From NCBI RefSeq assembly GCF_024643205.1, contig NZ_JAMKQJ010000006.1, positions 1 through 64,000 on the forward strand: a stretch of 64,000 nucleotides of DNA, in the 5' to 3' direction. Positions 45,225-54,720 of the stretch are shown one piece after another (positions within the stretch are counted from its first letter, which is position 1; each line of letters starts with the position of its first letter). The DNA is from Parapedobacter tibetensis. GTDB lineage: Bacteria; Bacteroidota; Bacteroidia; Sphingobacteriales; Sphingobacteriaceae. The position numbers were made by a program, and so were the translations under genes. The notes beneath the pieces were generated by a model. The model saw nothing but the letters and a program-made list of their open reading frames with translations. It ran no database searches and was not told the origin of the DNA.

Positions 45225-45317
45225 ATGAGACTATCCGTATTGATGATGCTTTGGATGTATGCGTTGACCGTCTATGGACAAGACCTAACGATCTGTGGCC
45301 GTTTGTGCGATTGGTAA
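45225..45317 (+). pseudogene. 30-codon remnant of a secreted protein gene
   Basis: ATG 45225 begins a clear signal peptide (MRLSVLMMLWMYALTVYGQ) followed by DLTICGRLCDW and a stop. The last part resembles the start of the carboxypeptidase-like domain of SusC proteins (TISGRVTD). It is probably the first codons of a deleted gene. Confidence 0.4.
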
Positions 45318-45399
45318 AACGAATCCAAAATCCCGGCTGGCAGTAGGAAGCACAACATTGATTGAATGATTTAAGTGGAAACAATTAACTATTGACAAC

Positions 45400-46758
45400 A
45401 TGAAACACGATGGACTAAACCGCCGCAACTTTATCGGTAAAGTTGGGTACGGCACTTTAGCAGCACTTGCAGCAACCTCTATTCCTTCTTACGGGTCAAT
45501 TTTTTCAAAAGATACGGACAAGCTTGCTATTTTTGGCGGGAAACCGGTGAGGGGCAACAAGCCGTGGCCAAGGTGGCCGTACGTCGATGAAAAAATCGTT
45601 GAAAAGGTGACTGAAACGACCCGTAGCGGTATTTGGTGCCGCATCCAGTCGGCTACGGGAACCGTGCCAACTTTCGAGCAGGAGTATGCCAAACTATTGG
45701 GCACATCATATTGCGTAGCCACAGGCTCGGGCACACAAGCACTCAGTACCTGTGTAGAAGCATTGGGTATTGGCCCGGGAGATGAGGTGATTACTTCCCC
45801 GTATACCGATATGGGTACCGTGTCTGCTATCCTCACCAGCCGGGCACTCCCGGTACTGGCCGATTTAGACCCTGATTCCTACCAATTGGATCCCGATGAT
45901 GTCGAAAGGCGCATCACCCCCAATACAAAAGCCATTATGCCGGTACACATCATGGGACAGCCCTGTGAAATGGACCGCATCATGGCCATTGCCAAAAAGC
46001 ACAATCTCCGGGTTATCGAAGATTCCTGCCAAGCCCAGCAGTCGATCTACCGAGGACAGAAGCTTGGTACGATTGGAGATTTAGGCTGTTTCAGTTTTCA
46101 GAGTTCGAAAACAATGCCATGTGGAGAAGGGGGAGCGATCGTAGGCAACGATTATGATCTGATGGAACAATGTTTCACCGTGCAGAACCACGGTACTTCT
46201 CGGCAGGGTAGGCACGTCACGATTGGCCCCAAATATCGGATGAACGAATTTGAAGGTGCCGTCTTATTGGGTCAGCTGGACGGTATCGTAGACCGCTATA
46301 ATAAACGCAATGAAAATGCACGGTATTTGACGGAAAAGCTCAAGGATTTTCCCGGATTAAGACCCCAAAAACTCTATGAAGGCACGGAGAGCGGCTCCTA
46401 TTACCTATATGCCCTGTCTTACAAGGAAGCGCATTTCAACGGTGCTACCCGCGCTCAGTTCTTGAAAGCCTTGTCTGCCGAAGGAATCGGATTAAGCCCA
46501 TATATCTCAAATGGCTTGCATAGAGAACCCTGGATAGACCACATCGTTGGCCTTGATTCCTATAAAAAAATGTACGGTGAGCAGCGCCTCGAGGCATTTA
46601 AGGCTGGCATGGACCTGCCCAACTGTGATCGGGTCTGCAATGAAATGGCCATGTTGTGGGCGTCCGGGCCATTATTGGCAGAGCGAGAAGATATGGATCA
46701 TATCGTGGATGCCATTATGAAAGTATACGAGCATAGGGACCAATTAAAATCAATATAA
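45400..46758 (+). CDS. Tat-exported DegT/DnrJ/EryC1/StrS-family aminotransferase (second)
   Basis: A 452-aa paralogue of the protein encoded at 22738. A twin-arginine-type signal (NRRNFIGKVGYGTLAALAA) precedes the PLP fold: GSGTQALSTCVEALG, GDEVITSPYTD, PVHIMGQP, EDSCQAQQ with Asp208, and the Schiff-base Lys237 in SFQSSKTMPCGEGG. Both proteins share the segment KPWPRWP or QWPKWPRW just after the leader. It opens module 3, behind two operators. Retention of every PLP residue in two separate copies argues that the exported enzyme is active. Confidence 0.88.
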   Translation: MKHDGLNRRNFIGKVGYGTLAALAATSIPSYGSIFSKDTDKLAIFGGKPVRGNKPWPRWPYVDEKIVEKVTETTRSGIWCRIQSATGTVPTFEQEYAKLLGTSYCVATGSGTQALSTCVEALGIGPGDEVITSPYTDMGTVSAILTSRALPVLADLDPDSYQLDPDDVERRITPNTKAIMPVHIMGQPCEMDRIMAIAKKHNLRVIEDSCQAQQSIYRGQKLGTIGDLGCFSFQSSKTMPCGEGGAIVGNDYDLMEQCFTVQNHGTSRQGRHVTIGPKYRMNEFEGAVLLGQLDGIVDRYNKRNENARYLTEKLKDFPGLRPQKLYEGTESGSYYLYALSYKEAHFNGATRAQFLKALSAEGIGLSPYISNGLHREPWIDHIVGLDSYKKMYGEQRLEAFKAGMDLPNCDRVCNEMAMLWASGPLLAEREDMDHIVDAIMKVYEHRDQLKSI

Positions 46759-46777
46759 GGGAAGTGATGCGGAACGC

Positions 46778-46948
46778 ATGAATCCCGCTATACTCCTAAA
46801 ACAATACAGCGATGTATCCGCTTTTGAAAAGCATCGCGAAAAAATCGCCTCCACTTTGGACTGGCTGTTGGGCGACTCGGGCAGTATGTTGAGCGACTTC
46901 ATTAAAAGTGCATTAACCAAAGTTTTAAACCCAACAATACAAACTTAA
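46778..46948 (+). CDS. possible small protein, 56 aa
   Basis: An ATG frame of 56 codons, helix-rich (LKQYSDVSAFEKHREKIAST, then a DWLLGDSGSML segment). It has normal amino-acid composition and sits between the aminotransferase and SusC genes, 19 bases after the former. No signal or family was recognised. It may be a genuine small protein or the tail of a deleted gene. Confidence 0.35.
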   Translation: MNPAILLKQYSDVSAFEKHREKIASTLDWLLGDSGSMLSDFIKSALTKVLNPTIQT

Positions 46949-46991
46949 CGATTTCCACCGGAAACGCCTGTATTGTTCATGAACTAAAAAA

Positions 46992-49900
46992 ATGAACAAC
47001 AAAAGACTTCGACACCACCTTGGTTGTTTGGTATCATCACAAACTTATTTGGCCATGAAACTGACCATTGTCATATTTTTTGCATCCATCATGGTTTCTT
47101 TGGGTAACGTCCATGCGCAGCGCGTCAGTTTGGGTCACCATCACGTTCCATTGAAGAAGATATTGATGGAAATCAGCTGGCAATCGTCAATAGCTACTGG
47201 TAGCGCGCAAATGCCGGTTTTGGTACAGGAACGAACGATTAGCGGTCGTGTAACGGACGAACAAGGTAGGCCATTAGAAGGGGTAAGCGTGCGGGTAAAG
47301 GGTGCCGAAGAAGGAACGGTTACCGCCGCGGACGGTACGTATCGCATTACCGTCCCTGCCGCAAGCAGTGTGCTGGTTTATAGTTATGTGGGTTTCGCCA
47401 GGCAGGAAGTTGCCGTAGACGGGCAAACAGCTATATCCATCGTGTTGGCAGGACTTGTCAGCGACTTGGAGGAAATAGTGGTCGTAGGCTACGGCACGCA
47501 GAAGAAGGAAAACCTCACCGGCTCGGTCGATGTTATTTCGGGGGACCGATTGAAAGACCGTGCGGCAAACAATGTAGCCGACTTGGTAAAAGGCGCCTCA
47601 CCCAACCTCAGCATCTCGATGAATATGCGTGGCGGCGAACCGGGGTCGGCGAGCGGTTGGAACATTCGGGGAATGGGGTCTATCGAAGGTAATGCTTCGC
47701 CATTGATCCTGGTGGATGGTGTGGAAATGAACATCAACAACGTTGATCCGGAATCCATAGAAAGTGTTTCGGTATTGAAGGATGCTTCGGCTTCCGCGGT
47801 TTATGGATCACGAGCTCCTTTCGGGGTGATTTTGATCACGACCAAGAAAGGGAATAACACGGGAGGCGTCACGATTCAGTATACCGACAATTTATCGTTG
47901 AGCAGCCCTGTGCGGTTACCGAGCTTTGTCGATTCGTATACGTGGGCAACCGCATACAACCAAGCGGCTGCAAACGCCGGGGCAACTGCGGTGTACAGCG
48001 ATGAACAAATGGAACGGATTCAAGGGTATTTAGATGGCTCATTCCCGTATGAATATGATCCAGACAACCCAATAGACAATTTGTGGGCTGGCCGTCGGAA
48101 TGGTAATGCCAACAACGATTGGCCGCAGTTGTTGATGCGGGATAATTCGTTCAGCCAAAAACACAACATCAACGTATCAGGGGGTAACGAACATAACCAA
48201 TACTACGTTGCAGGAGGGTATGTGGAAGAGAATGGGCTATATCAATGGGGTAACGATAATTATAAGCGCTATAATTTTATGGGTAACTATAATACCACGA
48301 TTACCTCTTGGTTGAGATTCAACTCCAGCGTAAAGTATACATCCAAAAAGACGGATTACCCCATTGGTTATACGACAGTAGGACGCGAACACTTCTTTAA
48401 CGGGCTACTGACGTTTGCCCCGATGATGCCGTTTTATAACATCAATGGTACGGTGCAAAGTCCGTTGGTGAGGTATTTGGAGGGCACTGGGCGGGATAAT
48501 GGCCATACCAGTGATTTTTTCCTCACCTTGGGCGGGGAGTTGGAACCTATCAAAGGGTGGAAAACCTCGTTTTCCTACAATTACAATAATCAAGGCTTTC
48601 GGAGTACATCCAACCCGCGACCCGTACCGGTTGAACTGGGTAACGGCGAATTTGGTAATATCGGCAAACCTGTTGCCGGCTACGGGTCGGCATTCTCCCA
48701 GAATATATACACGCTGATCAATGGGGTGACATCGTATGAAAATACGTTCGGTCGGCATTATTTTAAAGGGATGGCGGGCTATGAACAGGAATACCGCTAT
48801 TATACAGGGATTACGGGGTCAGGAGCCAATCTGATCAATATCGACGTGCCTTCCATTAGTACGTCGCTGGGTGAACGGGTTTTGGAAGACCAGATTTACC
48901 ATTGGGCAACACAGGGTGTCTTCGGCCGGATTAATTATAATTTCGATGAAAAATACCTCGTTGAGTTCAGTGCACGGTACAACGGTTCTTCTCGGTTTGC
49001 ATCTGGAAAACGTTGGGGATTTTTCCCGTCGGCTTCCGTCGGATACGCGATTTCCAAGGAAAGTTTCTGGGAACCGATCAAGGGCTATGTGAATAACCTG
49101 AAATTCAGGGCTTCGTATGGTGCTTTAGGAAATCAAAACATCATCCAAAGCGGGCATCAAAACGTGAGGAATTACCGCTACTTGGCTACCATACCTACGG
49201 GTAGTCAGCTAAACTGGATTATCGATGGTGAGCGGCCAGCATATGCCGACGCCCCTTTATTGATCAGCGACGATTTGACTTGGGAAACCATTACCTCCTT
49301 TAATGCAGGGGTCGACGCGGCATTTTTGAATAACCGGTTGAACCTGACGTTCGACTGGTACAATCGGAAAACCTCCGATATGGTGGGTCCGGCCATTACG
49401 TTGCCGTACCAGCTTGGAGCGGCTCCTCCGCGTACGAACAATGCAGAGCTATCGACAAAGGGCTTTGAACTCGTGTTGTCATGGGAAGATCGGCCATCGC
49501 CCCAGTTTGGGTATAATGCCAGCGTAAGTTTCGGTGATAACCGCACGGAAATCCTCCAATACCGCAACGATAAAGGGACGGTGGATACGTGGTATGCAGG
49601 AAAACAAGTGGGTGAAATCTGGGGTTTCGAGAGCGGCGGATTGATCCAGACCGAAGGGGAGGCTATGGCAGACCAGTCTAAATACTGGGATTCTTGGGGC
49701 CCTGGCGATATGAAGTATCAGGACTTGAATGACGATGGTGTCATTAATGATGGCCAACGGACGTTGGATGATCATGGCGATCTGACCGTCATCGGCAATG
49801 ACCAGCCGCGCTACAACATCGGTATTACCGGGGGCGTAAACTGGAAACAGTTTGATTTTTCCATGTTCTGGCAGGGCATAGGTAAGCAGGATTATTACCC

Positions 49901-50357
49901 GGATACCGGTTCGCCGGTGTTCTGGGGGTTGATCAATTCGTGGGCGGGATCAGCCATTTTTAATGACTCACCCAATCTGGACTATTGGCGCTCGGCCGAC
50001 GAGACGAATATCCTCGGCCCCAATACCGATGCTCACCTACCCAAACCCTACTTTACAAACGAAACGGGTAAGAACCGACATACCCAAAGCCGGTATTTGT
50101 TGAATGCGGCTTATTTGCGGCTTAGGAATGTACAGGTTGGCTATACGCTGCCGGGCGATTTCCTGAATCGATTTAAGATCAGTAACGTACGGGTGTACTT
50201 TTCCGGGGAAAACTTGCTGCTGATCACAAGTGTGCCTAAAGTCGCTGATCCGGAAACGATGATTGCTTCGGATAAAGATTTTGGAGGCTACCAAACCACT
50301 GGTATGATATACCCGCAGACCAGATCATTTTCGTTTGGACTGAATCTTACCTTCTGA
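46992..50357 (+). CDS. SusC/RagA-family transporter with a shortened STN segment
   Basis: A 1121-aa transporter. After a long signal region (ending VHAQ near 42) comes a remnant of a secretin/TonB N-terminal (STN) domain: QRVSLGHHHVPLKKILMEIS, about 25 residues instead of about 50, then the carboxypeptidase-like domain (ISGRVTDEQGRPLEG), EEIVVVGYGTQKKEN, plug motifs PLILVDGVEM and SIESVSVLKDASASAVYGSRAPFGVILITTKKG, and a barrel ending in Phe. STN domains signal to FecR-type anti-sigma factors; the shortened form and the lack of a FecR gene nearby suggest that this route is lost. The SusD partner follows 103 bases later. Confidence 0.94.
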   Translation: MNNKRLRHHLGCLVSSQTYLAMKLTIVIFFASIMVSLGNVHAQRVSLGHHHVPLKKILMEISWQSSIATGSAQMPVLVQERTISGRVTDEQGRPLEGVSVRVKGAEEGTVTAADGTYRITVPAASSVLVYSYVGFARQEVAVDGQTAISIVLAGLVSDLEEIVVVGYGTQKKENLTGSVDVISGDRLKDRAANNVADLVKGASPNLSISMNMRGGEPGSASGWNIRGMGSIEGNASPLILVDGVEMNINNVDPESIESVSVLKDASASAVYGSRAPFGVILITTKKGNNTGGVTIQYTDNLSLSSPVRLPSFVDSYTWATAYNQAAANAGATAVYSDEQMERIQGYLDGSFPYEYDPDNPIDNLWAGRRNGNANNDWPQLLMRDNSFSQKHNINVSGGNEHNQYYVAGGYVEENGLYQWGNDNYKRYNFMGNYNTTITSWLRFNSSVKYTSKKTDYPIGYTTVGREHFFNGLLTFAPMMPFYNINGTVQSPLVRYLEGTGRDNGHTSDFFLTLGGELEPIKGWKTSFSYNYNNQGFRSTSNPRPVPVELGNGEFGNIGKPVAGYGSAFSQNIYTLINGVTSYENTFGRHYFKGMAGYEQEYRYYTGITGSGANLINIDVPSISTSLGERVLEDQIYHWATQGVFGRINYNFDEKYLVEFSARYNGSSRFASGKRWGFFPSASVGYAISKESFWEPIKGYVNNLKFRASYGALGNQNIIQSGHQNVRNYRYLATIPTGSQLNWIIDGERPAYADAPLLISDDLTWETITSFNAGVDAAFLNNRLNLTFDWYNRKTSDMVGPAITLPYQLGAAPPRTNNAELSTKGFELVLSWEDRPSPQFGYNASVSFGDNRTEILQYRNDKGTVDTWYAGKQVGEIWGFESGGLIQTEGEAMADQSKYWDSWGPGDMKYQDLNDDGVINDGQRTLDDHGDLTVIGNDQPRYNIGITGGVNWKQFDFSMFWQGIGKQDYYPDTGSPVFWGLINSWAGSAIFNDSPNLDYWRSADETNILGPNTDAHLPKPYFTNETGKNRHTQSRYLLNAAYLRLRNVQVGYTLPGDFLNRFKISNVRVYFSGENLLLITSVPKVADPETMIASDKDFGGYQTTGMIYPQTRSFSFGLNLTF

Positions 50358-50387
50358 TTTTTAAATAAACATGTTATGAAACCATCA

Positions 50388-50423
50388 TGATTTATTCAAC
50401 CACACAGGGGAATGAATAAATCA
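50388..50423 (+). promoter_or_regulatory. hairpin between susC- and susD-like genes
   Basis: Perfect 11-base arms TGATTTATTCA and TGAATAAATCA with a 14-base loop, 30 bases after the SusC stop and 37 before the SusD start. No T-run follows, so it is more likely an mRNA processing or stability element that sets SusC/SusD ratio than a terminator. Confidence 0.5.
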
Positions 50424-50460
50424 GATAGCTTCATCACCGTTAAAAACAAATTATATACAG

Positions 50461-52179
50461 ATGAAAAAGTATTGTATCATCATAATTATATTGTTAGCAC
50501 TGTTTAACAGCGCTTGTGATAAAGACTTCCTCGATCGCAGACCGTTGGATGCTACCACGTCCGATGTTTTCTTTGAAACGCCCGATCAGATGCGTGTATA
50601 TATCAATACGTTCTACAACTCCGCCAATTTCCCTAAGTATGCTAACCACGGGAGTGACTACGATAGCGATAATCAGGTTACCGGTACTCCCAACCAACGG
50701 TTGCAGGGTACGCGTACGGTGGCGACCTCGGGTTCCATTGGATTCGGTGATGTACGGCGGATCAATTTTTTCTTCGATAATTACCGAAGGGTAGAAGAAA
50801 ACCATGAGTTGGAAGAATATCAGCAATACTTGGGCGAAGCTTATTTCTTCCGTGCTTTGGTATATTTTAAGTTGTTGCAGAGCTATGGAGACATACAGAT
50901 CGTCACGAAAGAGTTGACTGTCGATTCGCCCGAACTGTACAACCCACGGGATCCGCGAAATGCCGTTGCCGATTTTATCATTGGCCAACTGGATTCTGCT
51001 GCTATGTACTTAACTGCCGAAAAGACTTCTGGTGCCGGACGGATAAACCGTTGGATCGCCTTATTGATCCAAAGCCGGGTAGCACTGTACGAGGGGTCAT
51101 GGGAGAAATACCATGACGGCACACCCTTTGGCGTGGATAACCCTGATCCGGATAAGTATTTTACAAAAGCGGCGGAGGCTGCCGAAGAGGTCATCGATGG
51201 AGGGGTGTACAGCGTGTACAGCACAAGCAATCCGGAGTCAGATTACAAAGACCTGTTTGCTCAGTTGGACTTCGCGACCAACAGCGAGGTGATGTTTTGG
51301 CGCAAGTACGACAACAACTTGACAGGGGGTGACGGGGACTTTACCAATGACCGTTTTTTCCGGATGGAAACCCCAACAAACAAAACCATCACCAAGGAGT
51401 TAGCAGATGCGTACTTGTGTACCGATGGCAGTCCCATTAGTGGCAATGCCCTGTTCGGCGGGCACAATACGCTAGCTTCCGAAACCGAAAACCGCGACCC
51501 CCGTTTTTATCAAACCATCGCTACGCCGGACCAGGTCTGGAAGATCCATGACAATGGTGACACCGAGTACTGGAGCGGCGCCTATGACCGACTCAATTCT
51601 TCCGCCGATTATAACGCACCCAGCGGTTACATCATTCAAAAAGGGTACAACCCGAACTTGGTATACCATGTGCAGCAGTATGAAGAGTCGCCCGGTATGA
51701 TCTACCGGTATGCCGAAGTCCTACTCAACTACGCGGAAGCCAAAGCTGAATTGGGCAAGCTTACACAGGATGATATTGACAAATCCATCAAACCCCTAAG
51801 GGAGCGCGTGGGTATGCCCAACTTGGTGCTGGCTGATATCGCCACAGATCCCAATTGGGAATTTCCTGATTTGTCGCCTGTGATCAACGAGATTCGGCGC
51901 GAACGCAGGGTGGAATTGGCTGCTGAGGGCTTCCGTTGGGATGATATTGCCCGCTGGGCGGCGGCAGATGAGCTGATTGTGGGCGAACGGCCAAAAGGAT
52001 TCATGGCTGCCCAGATTTCGAAAAACCCGTATCCGGTGGATGAGGACGGTTTCCTCGACCCTTATCAAAACGCTATGCCTTCCGGTTACGGCTTTAAATT
52101 GGACAGGGATTACTTAAATTCGATACCGGAGAGTGAAATTGTACTCAATGACAACCTGACCCAAAACCCAGGTTGGTGA
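50461..52179 (+). CDS. SusD/RagB-family nutrient-binding lipoprotein
   Basis: A 572-aa lipoprotein (lipobox FNSAC, Cys19, followed by DKDFLDRRP). SusD features: YLGEAYFFRALVYFKLLQSYGD (about 121-142), MIYRYAEVLLNYAEAKAELGK and INEIRRERRVELAAEGFRWDDIARW, ending NPGW. It is longer than the other SusD proteins here, through inserted loops around 260-380. It partners with the SusC upstream. Its last codons overlap a tiny lipoprotein-like frame. Confidence 0.94.
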   Translation: MKKYCIIIIILLALFNSACDKDFLDRRPLDATTSDVFFETPDQMRVYINTFYNSANFPKYANHGSDYDSDNQVTGTPNQRLQGTRTVATSGSIGFGDVRRINFFFDNYRRVEENHELEEYQQYLGEAYFFRALVYFKLLQSYGDIQIVTKELTVDSPELYNPRDPRNAVADFIIGQLDSAAMYLTAEKTSGAGRINRWIALLIQSRVALYEGSWEKYHDGTPFGVDNPDPDKYFTKAAEAAEEVIDGGVYSVYSTSNPESDYKDLFAQLDFATNSEVMFWRKYDNNLTGGDGDFTNDRFFRMETPTNKTITKELADAYLCTDGSPISGNALFGGHNTLASETENRDPRFYQTIATPDQVWKIHDNGDTEYWSGAYDRLNSSADYNAPSGYIIQKGYNPNLVYHVQQYEESPGMIYRYAEVLLNYAEAKAELGKLTQDDIDKSIKPLRERVGMPNLVLADIATDPNWEFPDLSPVINEIRRERRVELAAEGFRWDDIARWAAADELIVGERPKGFMAAQISKNPYPVDEDGFLDPYQNAMPSGYGFKLDRDYLNSIPESEIVLNDNLTQNPGW

Positions 52180-52274
52180 GAAATGTAGTCGCGGCGGTAC
52201 TGCTGAGTGTAGCAATAGCCTGTACACCCTCGAAAGACGAGCATGATACCGTTAATGTAACGCATGATGAATAG
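52176..52274 (+). pseudogene. 33-codon lipoprotein leader, truncated gene
   Basis: A GTG frame overlapping the SusD stop (GTGA) encodes a convincing lipoprotein leader (VVAAVLLSVAIACTPSKD, lipobox Cys16) but stops after 32 residues. An AGGAGG ribosome-binding site (52273-52278) directly follows its TAG but has no ATG at a proper distance. The pattern suggests a deleted lipoprotein gene between SusD and the dehydrogenase gene. Confidence 0.45.
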
Positions 52275-52304
52275 GAGGTGTTTTTTAAAGCAGGGTGTAC
52301 TTTG

Positions 52305-53831
52305 ATGATGAACTTTACCGGAAAAAATAGCGTTGTTGGCCTGATGCTTTTGGTCTGTGTTACTTCCTGCCGGACAGCGGACGAGTTCAAGAAGGAAACG
52401 GTTGATTATGTGAAGTTGGAAAAATCGTACCTTGAGGTAGCTACGGTAGCCGATGGATTGCATGTCCCTTGGGGGATAGATTATTTTGATGGGAAGCTCA
52501 TTTTCACCGAAATCACGGGCAAGGTGAAACAACTGGATTTGGAGACGGGAAATGTTTCGATATTGCTGGTGCTGGATGAGGTGTTTCAGAAAAGGACGAC
52601 GGGCCTTTTGGACATCGCGGTACAACAAACGACCGACGCCAACCCCTTTGTTGTATTGAATTATACCGCTGAAGAAGATTCGATGATTGTGTCTAACCTG
52701 GTGCGGTATACCTATACGGGTGATACGCTGCTCGACCCCAAAAAACTATTGGTTGCTAAAGGGTACACCGGACACAATGGTGCACGTGTGATCATTGATA
52801 AGGGCGATATCATCTATTGGGCTACGGGTGACGTTGCTGATAACACCCAGGCTCAGGATTCGACAACGTGCAACGGCAAGATCCTCCGCCTGCAACTGGA
52901 TGGTTCCATACCGGCAGATAATCCCATCCCAGACAGTTATGTGTATGCATGGGGGTTCCGGAATATACAAGGGCTCACTTTAGGTGGACAGGGCAACCTA
53001 TTTACTTCGGAACACGGTGATGCCATTGAAGATGAAATTAACCGGATCCAGCCGCTGCATAATTACGGTTGGCCGCAGATCGAAGGAATGCATGATACAC
53101 CGGAGGAACTTGCAATTGTGGAGAACCATCGCCGTACTGAACCGATCAAATCGTGGACGCCGGTAATTGCACCGGCGGGTTTGGCCTATTATAACCATTC
53201 CGGGATACCGGAATGGCAAAATACGTTATTACTGGTCACCCTGAAAAGCCAAACACTGCGGGTATTGCTACTGAATGAAGACCACACGGCTATAACCGGA
53301 GAAAAAACCTATTTTTCGGATCGGTATGGTCGTATCCGGGACGTGCTCGTGGCACCGAACGGCGACGTGTATCTGGCTACCAGCAATCAGGATTGGAATC
53401 CGCAACCCGGCTTTCCGTTGGACACCGACGACCGGATCTTGCGCATTCGGAAGACACCGGATATCCCTGACGCCGAAGCTTATGTAGAAGCAGATGTATA
53501 CGAAGATACCAATGCGTTGGATGGCGCTGCAATATACAAAAACTATTGTGCGTCCTGCCATAAAGATGACGGCATGGGGGTGGCAAACAGTTTCCCACCG
53601 TTGAAAGGATCGCGCAGTATAAATAACACGGCAGCATTTATCGATATCCTCCTGAATGGAACAGACGGACAGCAGCGAATAAATGGTGTGACGTATGATC
53701 AGCCGATGGCCAGTTTCTCTTTTCTAGAAGATGAGGAGCTGTCGGCCATCATCAACTATGTAAACACGGCCTTTGGAAGCGGGCGGTTGATCCTTACGAA
53801 AGAAGTAACAAATCAAAGACAACGCGAGTGA
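52305..53831 (+). CDS. PQQ-type sugar dehydrogenase fused to cytochrome c, lipoprotein
   Basis: A 508-aa protein from ATG 52305 (in-frame GTG 52278 overlaps the AGGAGG site and is less likely). The signal has a lipobox-like VTSCRT. Residues about 35-390 form a soluble-glucose/sorbosone-dehydrogenase propeller: HVPWGIDY, GHNGARVII (the catalytic-His region), EHGDAIEDEIN and LVAPNGDVYLAT. The C-terminus is a class I cytochrome c with CASCH (Cys415, Cys418, His419) and probable axial Met468 in DQPMASF. It should oxidise a sugar or alcohol outside the inner membrane and pass the electrons to its own haem. The gene after it is a transporter-propeller chimera. Confidence 0.87.
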   Translation: MMNFTGKNSVVGLMLLVCVTSCRTADEFKKETVDYVKLEKSYLEVATVADGLHVPWGIDYFDGKLIFTEITGKVKQLDLETGNVSILLVLDEVFQKRTTGLLDIAVQQTTDANPFVVLNYTAEEDSMIVSNLVRYTYTGDTLLDPKKLLVAKGYTGHNGARVIIDKGDIIYWATGDVADNTQAQDSTTCNGKILRLQLDGSIPADNPIPDSYVYAWGFRNIQGLTLGGQGNLFTSEHGDAIEDEINRIQPLHNYGWPQIEGMHDTPEELAIVENHRRTEPIKSWTPVIAPAGLAYYNHSGIPEWQNTLLLVTLKSQTLRVLLLNEDHTAITGEKTYFSDRYGRIRDVLVAPNGDVYLATSNQDWNPQPGFPLDTDDRILRIRKTPDIPDAEAYVEADVYEDTNALDGAAIYKNYCASCHKDDGMGVANSFPPLKGSRSINNTAAFIDILLNGTDGQQRINGVTYDQPMASFSFLEDEELSAIINYVNTAFGSGRLILTKEVTNQRQRE

Positions 53832-54718
53832 TGAATAACAAGAAACATATAAACTGGTTGTCGGTACTTGGTCCCGGCGTGATCACAGCGGCGCTGGTAT
53901 TCGGCCCCAGCAAGATGACCATCACCTCTAAAATGGGTGCGGATTTTTCCTATTCGTTGTTATGGGTTATCGTGGTAGCCATCTTTTTCATGATGATTTT
54001 TACCAACATGAGCGCCCGCATAGGCCAGCACAACCGGGAATCCCTATTGACCCTGATACGGAAGAAAACCGGTCGGTTTGGTAGTATCTTCATAGGTGTG
54101 GGTGTTTTTTTGGTGGCTACTTCATTCCAGGCGGGCAATTCGACCGGATTGGGCATTGCTATCGGGGAGGCCACCGATTCGAACCCCAAAATCTGGATCG
54201 TCGTATTTAATGGATTGGGTATCGTTTTATTGTTTTTCCGATCTTTTTATAAGTTGATGGAAAAAGTGATGCTGGCCTTGGTGCTCCTGATGCTTTTCAG
54301 TTTCGTAACCACAGCCATTGTGGTGAAACCACCTATCGCAGCAATATTTTCGGGATTGATGCCTTCCTTACCTGATAAATCGGTGGGTCTCGTCGTCGCG
54401 TTCATCGCTTCCTGTTTTTCGTTGGTGGGTGCGTTTTACCAATCGTATCTGGTGCAGGAGAAGCGGAAGAGCCAAGGTTTGGAAGCAGGCGCCGGAGGCC
54501 ATGCTCAATTGAGTAGTACAATGGGGATTGTAATTTTGGGGCTGATGAGTGCCGTGGTACTGATCTGCGCGGCAACGGTTTTGAATTCACAGGGCATCAA
54601 GGTCAATTCGATCGCGGTTGGCCAAGACGGAAGTATCTATTCGCTAGCGCGCTTTGTGCATGGAGGTGAAGAAATAGAAGATTTAATCAAAATTCCTAAT
54701 CCTTTTGAACAAAATTAA
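53828..54718 (+). pseudogene. chimera of an Nramp-like transporter and the tail of a propeller gene
   Basis: A 296-aa frame overlapping the previous stop. Residues 1 to about 262 are the first seven or so helices of an Nramp-like transporter (GPGVITAALVFGPSKMTITS at the start, ASCFSLVGAFYQSYLVQEK in the middle). From about 263 to the end the sequence (VNSIAVGQDGSIYSLARF, ending IKIPNPFEQN) matches the last 30 residues of the propeller encoded at 25499. The junction coincides with a shared VNS. A deletion probably joined two adjacent genes, leaving neither functional. Note that the Nramp DPGN motif is GPSK here and the MPH motif is absent. Confidence 0.85.
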
Positions 54719-54720
54719 AC

